From: Oikopleura dioica | Taxonomy: Eukaryota; Chordata; Appendicularia; Copelata; Oikopleuridae | Length of the DNA: 64,000 bases | Direction: 5' to 3' | NCBI GenBank assembly: GCA_907165135.1 | Contig: OU015566.1 | Span: 6,184,157-6,248,156 of the forward strand | The notes under the pieces: generated by a model | What the model was told of the DNA's origin: nothing | The model's input: the letters and a program-made list of their open reading frames with translations, nothing else | The model's database searches: none | Translations under genes and position numbers: made by a program | Shown: positions 11,020 through 23,875 of the stretch, in pieces | How positions within the stretch are numbered: the first letter of the stretch is position 1 | Layout: each line of letters starts with the position of its first letter

Positions 11020-11432
11020 AGTACTAAAGCTTTGACCGTTTTAGTTTTCAAAAATTCCACTTTCGGCCCGATTCTAGAGCCGGAAGTTGACGAATTTGTG
11101 AGTTTGGCCAACTTGTGACCTATCAAATTGACTATCAGAAGGTTCTCTATCATCTGAGAGAAGAACCAATGCCGACTGCGGTCAAATTAACCGCTAAAAA
11201 CAAAAAGAAAAATCACAAATTTATGCCTTTTTTCCTAGTTTTGCCGGTCGGTTTGACCGTGGTTGGGATGGTTTTTTTTAATGACTTGAAGATAAGATGA
11301 CTCAAAATCTTCTGAGCATCAATTCGGTGGGTCACACTTTGCCTTAATCCCTATATTTCGTCAATTTGCGGCTCTAGAATCGGACCGGAAGTGGAATTTT
11401 TGAAAATTAAAACGGTCAAAGTTCTTAAAATT
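11020..11432. repeat. Foldback element (long palindrome)
   Basis: Arms of about 60 bp: left AAGCTTTGACCGTTTTAG continuing through CGATTCTAGAGCCGG, right the inverse. A second family member forms part of 47515-48112. Lies in the long intron 2 of copy 1. Confidence 0.6.
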
Positions 11433-11498
11433 TCCTACTGATTCCAAATATGTATGGTATTCCCGGTACAGAAAGACATACAAAGAGAAATAACTTCC

Positions 11499-12186
11499 TT
11501 AAGGGTACGGGTGTCGGCTTTCTATCGCCCGTAATAATATGATGTGGACAAAAACAAAGTATTTTATCGAATTCTACAGAAAATTTAAGCTCGAGTCATA
11601 ATTAATTGTCAGCTGCTATCATTGTTATTTTACGAAATATGCTCTCATAAAAAATTAACGAAAAAAAATTTTCGGCTCAGATTTTTTTCATCCAGGGCTT
11701 TTTAGAAAGCTTAGAAAATGAGGATCATCATGATATTCTCGGTTTTACGTGAATCTGTCTAAAAACATTTTTAGAGCCGAAAATGTGTCGCTCAGTTTCA
11801 AAAAATGCGAATTTTCGGTGTAATAACAAGGATAGTTTTTTTCAAAAAATCAAATTCCATACGAAATGTAATTCAATCTCAAAATTCTCTTGACAAAATT
11901 AAGATCAGAGTCTGAATTTTCACATAAAAATATAAAAAAGGTATGTTTACAGGCTCATTTCTTCGGAATTGAAGCCTCTTTTAGGCCCATTTTCACCATT
12001 TTAGGTCGAGATCACGACTTCGAGCCAATTTTTAAAACAAAAAATCTTTATAAATCCAAATTTTCTCTTGACAAAATGTAGAACTAGGATGGATCTTTGC
12101 TCTTAAGTAGGCGAATTTTTTCTACCACTTCTATATCCCGAGGAATTGAGCCCTAGTTAGAGCCTCGCCGACACCCGTACCCTTAA
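11499..12186. mobile_element. TTAA-flanked MITE, family 1
   Basis: TTAA at 11499-11502 and 12183-12186. Perfect 16-bp inverted ends GGGTACGGGTGTCGGC and GCCGACACCCGTACCC; interior 680 bp, no coding. TTAA duplication is the hallmark of piggyBac-type transposition. Lies in intron 2 of copy 1. Confidence 0.75.
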
Positions 12187-12699
12187 CCTTAAAAAAGCAC
12201 GTCTTTGTGGCCCCCTAATAAGGGGTCTCCAAAGGAAGGAAATATTATCCAACAAAAAGATAATAAGATACGATTGTCTGAATCCGCCCGAATGTATTGA
12301 AGACTACCTATAAGCATAACAGTAATCCAAAAAAGAGAGCCAAGTCCCAAGTACATATTTTGCTGTTTATCCGTACCGAACCCATGCTTTGCCAGGCTAG
12401 CTTTTTCTGATACTTTTTTCTTCCATGTTTTTTTATTCTTTGCTTTTTCTATGTCAGCTTTTTGCGTATTTATGCTTCTCGTGGTCAGAACTTTTTGAGT
12501 CAATAAGACGACTTTTCTTCCTTTTTTCCTCAAGACGCCAATACAGTCGCAGTCAAGGCACTGTCATATTTTATTACCGAATTCGAGAAGTAAAAATTAC
12601 CCTGACTCTGGTAGTTTTGAAGAACGCATTCACAATCCGTTCAGTTTCTTCTTCGATTACCATAGCGACTGATCTCTAGGGAAGAAACTTAAAGTCTGT

Positions 12700-13670
12700 A
12701 GTTTTTTTTCAGAAAAAGCTCTTTTTTATGAGCAACCGTCACTTCTTGCTCCGACAGCCAGACAGGAGGTTATCCTGCCATTCTGAGTTTTAAGGGGTCC
12801 CCTCCCGGAATTTCAACTCTTCAGGACGGGTTCCTTTTTGGCATATTTAGATTCCTCATGTTTCGAGGATCATTTTCATGTATTATAGTCCCCCCTAAGA
12901 AACATCCAAACCCGAAATTTTCGTCTTCGAAAATCGCAAAAATGCATGTAAATTGTACTTAGCGTGAAATTCGTACTTTTTTTCGGATTTTCAATGTCAT
13001 CAAAAGTAGACAAATAAGGGGTCAATGGAAAGCTAAGAATGAGCTGATTAAAAATTTAGTGACCGCACAAAAATTTTTGGCCATAATTCTGCGCTAGAGA
13101 GCAATTTTATGCCAAAATTAGGGTAAATATCGGTTCCTTAAGTTCTTCTTAAGAATTTTTTTTTCTTTCTTGGTGAATTGTGCTAAAGCTGCGCTAGAAT
13201 TGAGGTAAGGGTCTAATTTGTCTATAAAAGAAGTTTTCAGAGACTGTTGAAAGCTCAAAAAAAAGTTATTTCCACGCGAATACCCCCCTAAAACACGGTT
13301 TTTCAAGAATTCGTTTTTTTCAAAGGAAAATTTGAGGATGTTTCACTATTTCAAAAAAGCTAAAGCTGCGCTAGAATTGCAATGAAGGGATAAACTTTCA
13401 AATGAGAGTCAAATTTTAAAAATCCATAAGGGAAAACGAAAGTTATTTCCAAGTAAAGTTGGTCATTCCGGGGGGGGATCCCTTAATGTCAATTGCTTCG
13501 CTCTGCTTCTTTTCGAAAAACGTTGTACACGTCGGAAAAACTATTTTTTATGTCCCTTTGCTTATCCTGCCAGCAAAATAACAGAGCAGAGTCAATTTTC
13601 CTCGAATTTTTTATTTCTTTCAAGGGAGAACCGGCTAATCATAATGATAAGATATTTTTTTTCTTCTACT
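12700..13670. other. Non-coding, no gene seen
   Basis: AT-rich with T and A runs. The words AAAGCTGCGCTAGAATTG recur near 13182-13202 and 13360-13380, suggesting a degraded repeat. Confidence 0.35.
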
Positions 13671-13679
13671 CTTCTTTTT

Positions 13680-15456
13680 TTACTCCCACTTAAGTCGATG
13701 AACGTTGTTCTTTCGCTTGAGATATTTATTGCTTCTGCTGGCAGAGTATCGGCAAACAACTAGAATGAAATCATAACTGTTACTCTAACTATTTCTTGAT
13801 TACCGTAGACTGCTTTCTTATCAGCCGTGAGAGCAATCCCTACACCAAGGCACTTCGCGGCTTGCCAAACCACCTGGATAAAAGGCCTGACGTCCAATCC
13901 ATTTTTATTTCGCTTGAATTCCGTAACGTAGTTGTAGTTTTGTTCGCCCTTGTACCACTTCTCGACGGCATATCTTCCGAATTCCTCGAAATCTTCTTTG
14001 TTCGTAGCGGAGACCTCACCCGATATAATGATTTTGGAGATGTTTTGCCCACAAGCTCTATGAAAAAAAAATAAGAAAATAAGAAAGATTGAGATACTGA
14101 TTCGGCTGATAAGTCCAAGGTGTATCAGGATTTGCTGCGAGCTGTTCGGCCCATGCTTGTGCCAGTTTTGAGGACTCGGGGCCAAGCTTAATTTGAAAGT
14201 TATTTTTAAGGAGGTAGTCCCTGCTTTGGAGAAAATCAGAATTTTGAAATTTTTTTTCCAGATTCTAAAAGCTCGTTAGAAAAGCTACAAATTTTGTATT
14301 GATCATTTGTTCCGAATGGAAGAGGAAAATCCCCAAAATCGGCCTTAAAAATTGAGATTTTGATGAAAAATTTCAAAAATTTGAAAATTTTTGACTATTT
14401 CATCCAAAGTTGAAGCGTTGTTTTGATGATTCTTGGTCTGTAGATTATTCAAATAATAAATACATGGTCTTATATATAGGCTACATAAGATTAATCTTCT
14501 TCCAAAAACTCATTTTTTCAAGTTTTTCAGACCCAAGTTTTGATCGATGGTATTACATAATGACTTTTTTGAGTTTCTTAATTTCGTTGTGTGGCAACTT
14601 AAGACGAGGAAATGAACTTCTTAAGAATATTTTTGGTTTTAATTTATTTTTAAATTTTAAGGGCTCTATGTGTGTTTGAAAATAGGCAAAAATGGCGATT
14701 TTGCTCGGGCTAGGTTAGAATATAGCACCCTAGCCCCTCGAGCAGCCGAAAAAAATATTTTTTGGGAAATGGCAACTTTAGAACAGCGTTCGACCTTTCT
14801 AACGATATAGTTTTCATCCTTCAACTTAAGCCCAAATTTGTGTGAGCGCTGTTCAAAAAATGTCAAGATCGCAAAAAGCAGGGACTACCTCCTTAAGGGC
14901 ATCCACTTCAAAATCTGAAGAGTGAGATTTAAAAATTATCACCTCGTACTTTAGCTTTTCATGTCGATTTATTTTTAAGGGAGTAGCCAAGGCGGTCAAA
15001 AATTTTGTAAATTAAGGGTGTCTTGAAGATATCCGTGTCTGAATACTCGATTGATACTTACATATAAATCTTTGGTGAATCTGTGTTGGCGACGTTTTCC
15101 ATTATGTTTAGCCAAGCAAGCTCGTCGTCCGGCTTCCAGAGCTTCTTCATCCATCTTCAGTAGGTTAATCACGTCCTCGACGTTCAATGTGGTGTCGACA
15201 TTTGTATCCGCTTTTGTTGGCACAGTTTGTCCCCCAAAGGTGGCACTAAAAATTTGGTTGATGTATTTTGATGTTTTTATTACCTTGTGGTGGTTTCATT
15301 CAGTTGCAAGCCAAGGAAATCGACCATTGCAGAAAGCTCGTCATCAGAATCGTTTCCGTCCACGACAGTTGGGTCTTCGGGGACGGTGCTTGAATCAATT
15401 TAAACTTCTGAAAAAAAAAGAATCGTGTCTTACTTTTCAGCTTCAGAAATCGTCAT
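13680..15456 (-). CDS. Single CAP-domain protein, 244 aa
   Basis: Six exons, all GT-AG and phase-consistent: 15456-15434, 15388-15284, 15245-15062, 14186-14098, 14057-13804, 13759-13680. CAP (SCP/PR-1/CRISP) proteins are usually secreted, but this one starts MTISEAEN with no signal peptide; residues 1-70 are acidic. Domain landmarks: ACLAKHNGKRRQH (first His), AQAWAEQLA, CGQNIS, FGRYAVEKWYKGEQNYNY, then PFIQVVWQAAKCLGVGIA. In that last block the usual His before Phe/Tyr-Thr-Gln is Pro. The final exon starts VVCRYS, the second CAP signature. A TTAA MITE fills intron 3. Neighbouring CAP genes share its exon plan. Confidence 0.8.
14206..14896. mobile_element. TTAA-flanked MITE, family 2
   Basis: TTAA at 14206-14209 and 14893-14896. 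Inverted ends GGAGGTAGTCCCTGCTTT, 18 bp perfect. No coding. Sits in intron 3 of the CAP gene at 13680-15456. Confidence 0.75.
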
Positions 15457-15499
15457 TTTCAAAAGCAAAAATCGAAGTTTTCACTCTTTTTGATGATTG

Positions 15500-16690
15500 A
15501 ATTGAATAAAAATCGGACCGCTATTTGTTATATACCTTTGAACCGGAAGGGACCCAGATAAAATTGTTTTAAATAAAAATAGACAAAATAATAGGCCTTG
15601 GTATATCTTTCCGGGCAGACAGGAAAAATGCGACTCGAGGAATGCTCTGAGCTAAGCGAAAACGGAAAAAGATGAAAAAGAACTGTAGTTTGGAAGTATA
15701 CAACTTCGCTAACCGAACCTGAAAATGAGTTCAAATCGAAATTTCAAATTTTGATATCAGTGGAAACTCGGCAGCTTATTTTTTCTTTCGTAAGGAACCT
15801 TGTTAATCTTGCCAAGAGTAGATCAATTGGAACCTTCAGTGTCATATAAGGGTTGGGATTTCAAGAAGTCCGGCTTCCGCTGGACTGTCTTTTCACAATT
15901 TTTAGCATAGTCAATGCCTTATTTTTTCTCCTCAAAATTATTTTCTGGCTATTATCTACTTCTTTTGGTCGCCAAAAATTTAGATTTCCTCTGATGTTGA
16001 GGTCCCACAATGCAAATCTGGCACCTGCGATTGTTGTCAAAATGAACATTTTAGGAAAGTAAGTGATGAGGATTGATGATGAATCAAAAACTAAAAAATT
16101 GCAAAAGGGCGCTCCGATAGAACTGGGCCGCCCGTCACCCTGTAAGGAGGTCATTATGTAAAATTTCGAAAAATAGCTGCAGCAAATAACGATTCTTGAT
16201 ATCGTCAAGTGTCGATGAGACTCAAGTCTTCAGGATAAATAAATCGTGGCGATAATTCGCTTTTATAAAAGCACAGATCTATCAAAAATTTCTCATGTTA
16301 TAGCTCTGTGAGGGAATCTTTCGCGCCATCATTATAACGATCATCAGATCATTAAAAATCCCTTTATATGGACTAGTTTCGGCCTATAAAGTTCTGTGGC
16401 CTCCCTCTATGCTATGGGTTTTTTGGAAAATATTATCCTAAGCTTACCTTTAAAGTGGAATAACTCCACCATCACTGATCGAGACGCCATTATTGACAAC
16501 TGAGAAGCCGGGACTGAGGTCTAAGAAGCTAGGATTGAAGTGACGCTAGGATAAGCGTAATGAAGCCGGAATCGACGCTGGAGATGCCAGGATTGAGGTT
16601 TGAGCCAACAGGATTGACGTCTGAAACACTAGGATCGAAGTTATTGAAGCCGGGATCGACTGTGGAGAAACCAATAAAATACTGTCAGTC
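15500..16690. other. Non-coding; fragment of a TTAA MITE family
   Basis: No gene seen. Bases 15930-16065 resemble part of the MITE at 34951-35358 (shared CACAATGCAAATC-like and CATTTTAGGAAAGT words). 16480-16680 holds loose GGATTGA/GGATCGA repeats. Confidence 0.4.
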
Positions 16691-16719
16691 TTAGGGTCAA
16701 TCAATTAAAATTAATTCAC

Positions 16720-17095
16720 ATCCCCAAGTTGGGGAAACGGCGACTTGGGCGAGCGTCGGGGACTCGCAGTACCAAAAAGCTTTGGTACTGGCAGTACCAA
16801 TTTTGGTACTGGGAGTACCAATTCCGGCTTTTCGGGTGATATTTTAACGAAATATTTCAGTCGGAACAATAGTAGGCGGGTGAATAGAAGTGCAGCCTGT
16901 CCGAATCAGTAAGTTTTTTACTACAGAACCCGCGGAGCGGGCGTTCCTGGCTGACTAGAATTTTGCCTTGCCAAAATTGATACTGGGAGTACCAAATTGA
17001 TACTGGCAGTACCAATTGGTACTGGGAGTCCCTGGTAGCCACTTGGGCAAACGGCAACTTGGGCAAACGGAGACCACTCAATTTATTCCGATGAA
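16720..17095. repeat. Dispersed repeat with TACTGGGAGTACCAA units
   Basis: Ends contain inverted-related ACTTGGGC(G/A)A blocks, and the interior has repeated GGTACTG(G/C)(G/C)AGTACCAA palindromic units. The ACTTGGGCGA words also occur in the Mutator-like element at 59189. No duplication identified with confidence. Confidence 0.45.
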
Positions 17096-17791
17096 AGAAG
17101 ACTCATATGCGTAGGCCTCGGACGTAAAAAAGACGATTTTTTCCATCCGGTTATCGTACAGGGACGCGAGTAGGCTCATTCAAAAGCTCTTAGAAAGAGC
17201 CAATAAAAAAACTGGGACCTCCCTCCCTGTTTCGAGTAATTTTGAAAAATATTTTTCCAAGCTTACCTTCAAACTCAAATAACTCGGAGCAGGGAAAGAA
17301 GGGTCCAATTTTTTATTGTTTCAAGAGAAAGCCCTTTAGCCCCTTTAGAGCTTTAAAATGAGCCTACTCTCGCCTCTGTACGATGACCGGATGATGCTGT
17401 CGGTTTTTTCGTCCGAAGCCTACATATGCGGCCCGCATAATGCGGGCTAATGAACATTCCTCGGCAAATGACTGTTTTTTTCGGGCGAAAGCTTGTTTTA
17501 GTCCGTACATGTAATCAAACGGTGACGCAAAGGTAACAAAGGTAACTCAAACTACCGTTTTTATCAAAACCAATGAATAATTTTCGCATTTTCACGAGCA
17601 TCTCTTTGCGGCTTATTTCCGGTCTACGCGCGAAAATATACGAAAAGCCACCATCGAGTCTATTTTCATTGAAAACACTTTTATCTGGGTGGCTTCCTGT
17701 TCAGAAGGTATATAATCTTCGTATACACACTCCATATTTTCAAAAATAATCCGAGAAAACCGACCCTTTTTAGGCCGATTTTTTGAGAAAA

Positions 17792-18819
17792 ATGACTGAC
17801 GCGGAGACAAAGTAAGCCAGAAAATTTCCGAAAAAAAAATAAGCTGACGGTTTTCAGCCTTGTCATTGGCACCACCGAACTTCCAGCTAATGAGGTTGAG
17901 CACGACGAAACCGACTTGAACATTCCCGAAGTGATAGAATTCTTCAAGCTCAACGCAGCAGCTTTGCGAGCTGGACGAGAGGCTTGCTTAGCTCGACACA
18001 ATGAGAAGCGTGCGCTCCACCTTAATACTGACCCTATGACGGTATGCAATTTTTACGGGGTTATCGGTCGGACGCCCTTAAATGCCTGTTACCTATTTTT
18101 AACAGACTATTAGCCCTTATCTCGGTTAGGGTAAGGGGACAGGGGGTTCCTACTAGGACTCCCGGGGCCCCCTGGGTTAGGGTAAGGGGGGTCCCGGGGG
18201 GGGGGACGTTGTCCCCTAGGTTAGGCTTACGGCTAGGGACTGCCTGACTTTTAACCCCCTACTACCACTCTGTTGTCCCGCTTTGACAAAGCGGCTTTGT
18301 GATTAAATAATTTTCAGCTCGACATAAACATAACTCGCGACGCTCAAAATTGGGCTGAAAAAATCGCTCGCGGTGAAGTAACCGGATACGATCCTGATAC
18401 GTAAGAATCTATTCACAGCATTTCGATAGTTGAAAATTATTTTTTGAAGGATCTGTGGCGAAAACATTTCGCTCATTCCCTTTTCGAGCGCCTTGCAATA
18501 CTTGACCCAGGGAGACTACGTTGGCGTCGCAGAATTGGTCGTCGACAACTGGTACAGCCAGGTCAGCAATTACAACTTCGCGCATCACACAATGACCGAC
18601 CCAAATGGAGCCAAAGTCTCAAGCTTTGTCCAAACGATCTGGAAGAATTCCACGCTTTTGGGCGTTGGAATAACCCTCAAACCTGATTTTTCAGAGGTCA
18701 TCGGTAAGAAATTCCAAAAAAATAACGGAAATGATTATTTTTAAGTTGTTTGCCGATACTTCCAAAAGGGAAATATCGAAGGCAATCGACCTCAGCAAGT
18801 CGGACAATTGAAGCCGTAA
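17792..18819 (+). CDS. Single CAP-domain protein, 204 aa
   Basis: Five GT-AG exons: 17792-17811, 17858-18041, 18318-18400, 18450-18703, 18746-18819. Starts MTDAETN with no signal peptide. Landmarks: ACLARHNEKRALH, AQNWAEKIARG, TICGENIS (GEN with the usual Glu), VDNWYSQVSNYNF, SFVQTIWKNSTLLGVGI, VVCRYFQKGNIEG. The His of the first CAP signature is Ser. Exon lengths 184, 83, 254 and 74 nt are shared with neighbours, so these are tandem duplicates. A G-rich repeat sits in intron 2. Nearly the same sequence as the copy at 29525 from CGEN onward. Confidence 0.85.
18100..18262. repeat. TTAGGG-like G-rich repeat in a CAP intron
   Basis: Contains GGTTAGGGTAAGGGG twice and GTTAGGCTTACGGCTAGGG, with GGGGG runs. 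Similar G-rich cores lie inside the ATTCGAGC-end elements at 27938, 33640 and 48700. Confidence 0.5.
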
Positions 18820-19123
18820 AAAACTCAATAAGAAGAAAAAAATGATGAAGAATCATAAAAATTAGTCGAGAGAAAAAAAATTATCTAAATTTCGTTATCA
18901 CATTGTTGTTTCTGTATTTTCATCATTGTAAAATTTGAAAATAAATAAAAAAAAAACAATTATTACTGGACACAATAATCTACAGGAGAAACGAAGATGA
19001 TCGGACTCATAACTTGCGTTCCTTGATCTGCGACAACATCAGTCGATATAAAATTATCTTCGGCGTCTTTTTCAAAGGTTCAAAAAACTCAAAACATTTT
19101 TAACTGATAAAATTTTGAGAAAT

Positions 19124-22100
19124 TTAGCAGCTGGAGCCTTTGCCTAAACTTATTTTTTGAACTGAAGATTCGTATCCTAAGAATGCGAAGATCATTGCAG
19201 CTGAAGACTTTTCATCCGCAGTATAACCAGGAAAAACAAAGACAGAGTTTCCCAAATTAATTGCTGATGGATATTCAACAGCCTAAAAGAAGAAAAGTAG
19301 CTCAAGAATGAGAAGCCATTACCAATGACTCATTAGTGAATCCTCGAAAAAACTAAGAATACCTTTGAAAGAGAGCCAATTTTCGACCACTGGTTGTTCT
19401 TCAGTTTCCAAATTTCACTCGACTTTTCGTCTGCCGTTAAATCATCACCTCCAGCGGTCAAAAGAACTCCTGAAGGTAGTCCCACAGTTGCGCAGCTCTT
19501 CAGCGATCTTCAACTTTTAAAAGGGTTCAGCAAAAGCTCGCTTACCGTGGATGCTCCTGAAGTGAAGTCCATCCTGCTCCGTCCCAAGCTTCAACTGCCC
19601 CCTGTGCGCCTTTTCCTCCGACAGCCGTCGGCTGGCCATTGTACAGTCCAAATCCACCGTAGTAGTGTTTTATTCTCGTTTCGTCTATTAAATCGGAAGT
19701 AAGACCATCGAACACCTCGCAGTTTTGATCATTGACTTCGTCGAAGCAAATGATGGCTTGAAATAAGTTATCATAAATAATTTTCAACAAAAAACCCAAA
19801 ACTCTGATGAGAGGAGAAGATGGGCATTCTGTTACCTTTATCTCCTGTTTTAACAGAAAGAGCGGCGTGACTATAAGAATAAGAATAAATCAAGCGCACC
19901 GGTAATTCGGTCATCATGCAGCCATCTAACCGAGCAATCTATAATTTTATAAGTGTTTTATGAATAAATTATGATAGAAGTTAAAGTTACTCTATTTTCG
20001 TCGTCGTATCCGCCAAAGATATGGAGCTGGTCGTTGACGAGTGCTTGCCTTGAGTGGAGAGTATAGGACGAGATTTTATTTTTGTAGATGTTTGCCGCCA
20101 TATCGTATAATTTATAGTCAGCAGGAGATTTGAGGGATAGTGATTTGCTCTCTCCGTTCTCGAGTAGCGCGTACGGGCGGTACGATGCAAGGGGAACAGG
20201 AAGAATCACATTTATCTGTCTCATCTGATTCGGAGAATAATAAAAGTTCTTTAATTTGGTGCCTTTGTCAAACTTGAAAAGTCGGACTTTTTTGTTTCCT
20301 GAATTTTGAAGGCCTGTCATTTTTATCGTTGATTTTGCCTTTGGCATTCTTTCGCCATTCTTTATGATTTCCAAAATCGACGATTCTGAGGAAGCACTAG
20401 AATGGAAAAGAAATTCAAGTTCCTCAATTTCGGATTCATTTGATTTTGAAATTACTGTCTTCTGGAAATAATCAGAATCGACCCAAATCGAGCTATTAGC
20501 ACCCATTCCAAAGCTAAATAGACTCTGCCCGTCGAAAAATTTCAGCTCGAATATCTTTGCTGTTCTTCGCGTTTGGTGATGACTCTGATGCGGTTGGAGA
20601 TGAAGTCGGAACCTCTGCGTTCCATTGAAATTCATTTCAAAAGTCGAAATGTGGCTCAATTCTTCGAGCGATGAAAAATAATTGTCTGGAATCAGAGTTT
20701 TGAACTGGAAACTTGGGCGAGAAAATTGAGACTGAAACACTGGATTTTTCGAAAAAAGAGGAAAGACGTCGTCGTGAAAGGCAAAAAACGGATTGCTTGT
20801 GACATGCATTTTCTTGGACGATTTTCGCTGGACGAATTCGAGCTCGATTCTGTCGAAAAGGAAGACGATTTCGAATGTGATCTCGAAAACGTAGCTCTGA
20901 ATAAAGATCCTTTCATCATTCACGATTCCATTGCCGAAGTACTCGCACTCGTCTTTGTTGAATCCCATCTGATCAGTGTAGTAAATGTCGTCCGAGGCAA
21001 ATAATTTCGAGTAACAAACTGATTTTTCCTCGTAGTCAACAAGAGAGCCGATCCATTCGCTGTCTAGCACCAGAAATTTTCCGTCTGCCTCTAGCAGTAC
21101 TGAGTAGAGCGTGTTGGAGAGTGGCACACTTCTTAAAACCAATATCAAAATCAGTTTTCCCAAATCGATCTATTCAGAGTTTCACTTGATTTTCGGGGGA
21201 TGATAAACGAAAATTATATAGTAATGTTCAGTTGAAACTCTTGTCAAGGGGATCACGTGAACAGGATCCAAATCCCTAAAATCAGCCGGAAGAAAAATTT
21301 CGTTCTTTTTCCATCCTTTTTCAAACTCTTCGCTCCTTCTTATTCGATTCAACGCCATTGTCGTTGAAAGCTTGATGTATCGATCGCCAAGCATCATGCT
21401 CATTAGATGGAAGACCTCGTTGAAGCTGACGGAAGAGAGCTTGGCATTGAAGTGATTGCTAGCGATGAAACCTTGCGCTTCTTCGAAACGATTCAAGTTG
21501 TAGTCTGGAGCGTAGTAGTAGCATTTATCCGACCTTCCTGTTGGCGAGCTTTTCAAGGTCAAAATCAAAGAACCATCTTAGCCCACATTAATTTTTGACC
21601 ATTTTCAAATAACGACGACAGGAAAAACTTTCATATTTTTGTCTTTCCGACGGATCTCAATTTGGTGAGTGCCGATTGATGAACGAAAATGGAAGATGTA
21701 AAACCCTCTTTTGAATGCAGTTTGTTCAAATTGCAAAGAAAAATAAAGAACTTACATATCATTGCGTCTGTTTGAAATAAAAGTCGGGAAAAATCCGTCT
21801 TCTTTCACGATCAAAAGATTTCCCTTTGCATCAACCAAGTAATGCTCGCCATTGAGAAAGGCAGCACCAGTTGACTTTGCCGTTTTGACGATTATTTTAG
21901 AAAAAAAATTATTGTCAGTTTCAATAATTCAACAAAAACCGTTCATATGGAACAAGAGAGTCAAGAGCATTTATGTTGACATTTTTGGAATTCTCCGACA
22001 AGTCATGAAGAAGAATCGAAAATTGATGAGTTGGTAGAGACTTGCGACCCTCCCATCGGCCAGTTATCTTTTCGATTGATTGGTATTCGTGTGTGTTCTT

Positions 22101-23145
22101 TTTTGCTTTTGGCACTGTACTTGACTGAGTCGTTGCTGAAGAAGTTGTTGGTGGCTCGACAGCATTCGCTTCTTGGAGATTAGACTCTTCCGCTTCGCGC
22201 CCTGAAAAAAGTGCGAGATACCATTCTAGTGACATGCTAAAGTCTGTTTCCTCGTCTGTATCGTTGTGTGTTGACATCGTCGATTGCGCTGTCGTGGATG
22301 TTGGCTCATACGAAAACGTAGAAGTTAGCATTGCCTCGGCGAAATTCTCTTTTTCGCTTAGATCAAAGACAGGGATGAATTTTTGCGGCGACTCGAATTT
22401 CTCACATTTGTAAAAAGGACAGGGACACCCACGAGAACAGTATTTCTGAGTCGGGCAAACTTCTCCCGCCGAGTCAAAGGATCGAGTCAGCTTGAAACAG
22501 ATCGACTCGCAAGGCGGAATCGGGTTCGTCCTCGTTGATTCCAAAACAAGCGTTTTCGAGCAAAGATGGCGGCAGATTTTTTGATCGTAAAACTGCTTCT
22601 TTTGACAGCGGCGGAGATTGACGCGATTTTCCTCCGCTGAAAAGAGGATCGGGTCGCTTTCTTTTGGTCTGATGTCGAAAACTCGCTCAGAAAGGACGAA
22701 CTTGCCCGTTTCACGGCATCTCTTCATTAGATCAGCGCAGTAGTCCATCGTTTCAATTCGCACGCATTTTTTGTAGTTTCGGTGGCAAGTCGAAGTCAAA
22801 AATGTTCTAACGGCTCGGGATTGTTCCAGAGAATAAAAATTTGCTGATAATAAAGAATTGAAAAACCCGATTAATTCAAGAAAATTTACCCAAGAGCATA
22901 ATTGAAACCCAAAAAAGCGTGCCCGTGCCGAGATAGGTAAGCCTTTGAGGCGTCGTTGAAAAGCCATGCTCAGCAAAGCTTAGTTTATCGTTCACCTTCT
23001 TCTTCCAAGTTTTTTCTTCTTTCAGATCTGCTTGTTGTGTTTTTATGTCTCGAGTAGTAAGAACTTCGTCGGGAAATAAGAAGACTTTGCCGTTTTTTTG
23101 TTTAAGAACGCCGATGCAGTCGCAGTCCAAACACTAATTATGCTT
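19124..23145 (-). CDS. Membrane / Cys-rich / kelch protein, copy 2
   Basis: The first visible exon follows an acceptor at about 23146 (CLDCDCIGVLKQKNGKVFL); the start exon was not found. One membrane span (YLGTGTLFWVSIMLLG) precedes the Cys-rich ectodomain at 22850-21935 (TCHRNYKKC, CQKKQFYDQKICRHLC, CPTQKYCSRGCPCPFYKCEK) and a Ser/Thr-rich linker. Then exons near 21900, 21700 and 21560-21245 lead to a long exon 21163-19990. Kelch-type exons follow (QLHIFGGYDDE, PTAVGGKGAQGAVEAW, LLTAGGDD, IWKLKNNQWSKIGSL), ending at stop 19124. Intron at 21236 is GT-AG in phase 0, so the C-terminal half is part of the same protein. Odd: an in-frame TGA at 21607, as in copy 1; copy 3 has TGG there. Several junctions are unresolved. 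Inferred cell-surface protein. Confidence 0.6.
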
Positions 23146-23481
23146 TCACAACCAATTGAACAAACTACAGGGCCTCTTGTACAGGCATTTTAAGGACAAT
23201 CAACTCTTTAAGAAAATGAACCTGAACTTTAGATGTGTTCTTTCGTCTCAAATTCGTCTCATTTTCGATGATCAAAACCATACCGAGTGAATTTTATCTC
23301 AAAAATATTATTCTCAAACTAAACCAGCATCATTTCTGACAAGTTCTTCTGACAAGGCTGTGCTTACAGGACATCATTGGCATTTTAAAGTTCACAAGGT
23401 TGCCTCGGTTTACAACTTTAAGTTGAACTCTTGAACTCTTTTTGCCTTTTTAGTTGAAACAAAGATCTTCTGCACCCTTTG

Positions 23482-23875
23482 TTAAGGGGGTAGAAACAGC
23501 TTTTATCCGAAAAAGGCGATTTTTGACCGGCGCTACAGACAAGAGAATCTTACATTTTCAAATTTTCTCTTCAGGTTTAGATAGATAAATCTTAGATCTA
23601 GGAACATCTCTCTCGAAATTTGTTTTAGTCATCGAATTTTTGAGTAAATGGGCTCAGAAGCAGCTCATCTCTCCGAAATTTTCGATTTTCGCCAATTTTC
23701 AAACACGAATATATCGAGTCACCTGATAGTTAAATAAATTTCATTCACATTTTTGTGAAGCTCAACCCTTTTTCTAGGAACATTTATGAGGAAAGTTCGA
23801 GGAAATAAATAAATCTTATGTTTTCTTTTATGTAGCTGCAGTCCAAAATCGAGGAAACTGTTTCTACCCCCTTAA
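23482..23875. mobile_element. TTAA-flanked MITE, family 3
   Basis: TTAA at 23482-23485 and 23872-23875. Inverted ends GGGGGTAGAAACAG and CTGTTTCTACCCCC, perfect over 14 bp. No coding. Confidence 0.75.

Larger units (their letters stand above)
6583..12663 (-). pseudogene. Membrane / Cys-rich / kelch gene, copy 1 (probably broken)
   Basis: Starts at ATG 12663: exon 1 is 12663-12601, exon 2 is 12560-12308. Exon 2 has a CDCIGVL motif and one membrane span (YLGLGSLFWITVMLIG), giving a type II topology. A Cys-rich ectodomain follows at about 10900-10200 (CHRNYKKC, CQKKQFYDQK, CPTQKYCKNGCPCPYYKCEK). Next come a linker at 9809-9441 (KCYYYAPDFN) and the C-terminal half at 9036-6583. Kelch-type beta repeats (ALVKDQLYLFGG, PTAIGGF, TIGGINTISHG) end at TAA 6583. 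Family and function unknown; inferred surface protein. Oddities: an hAT-like element splits a kelch exon at 7429-7820, there is an in-frame TGA at 9854, two introns lack GT, and several MITEs fill the introns. Closest relative is copy 2. Confidence 0.55.

Noticed and set aside
9852-21607. Selenocysteine at the shared TGA
   Set aside because: No SECIS-like element was looked for with success and the third copy has Trp; splicing or decay is simpler.
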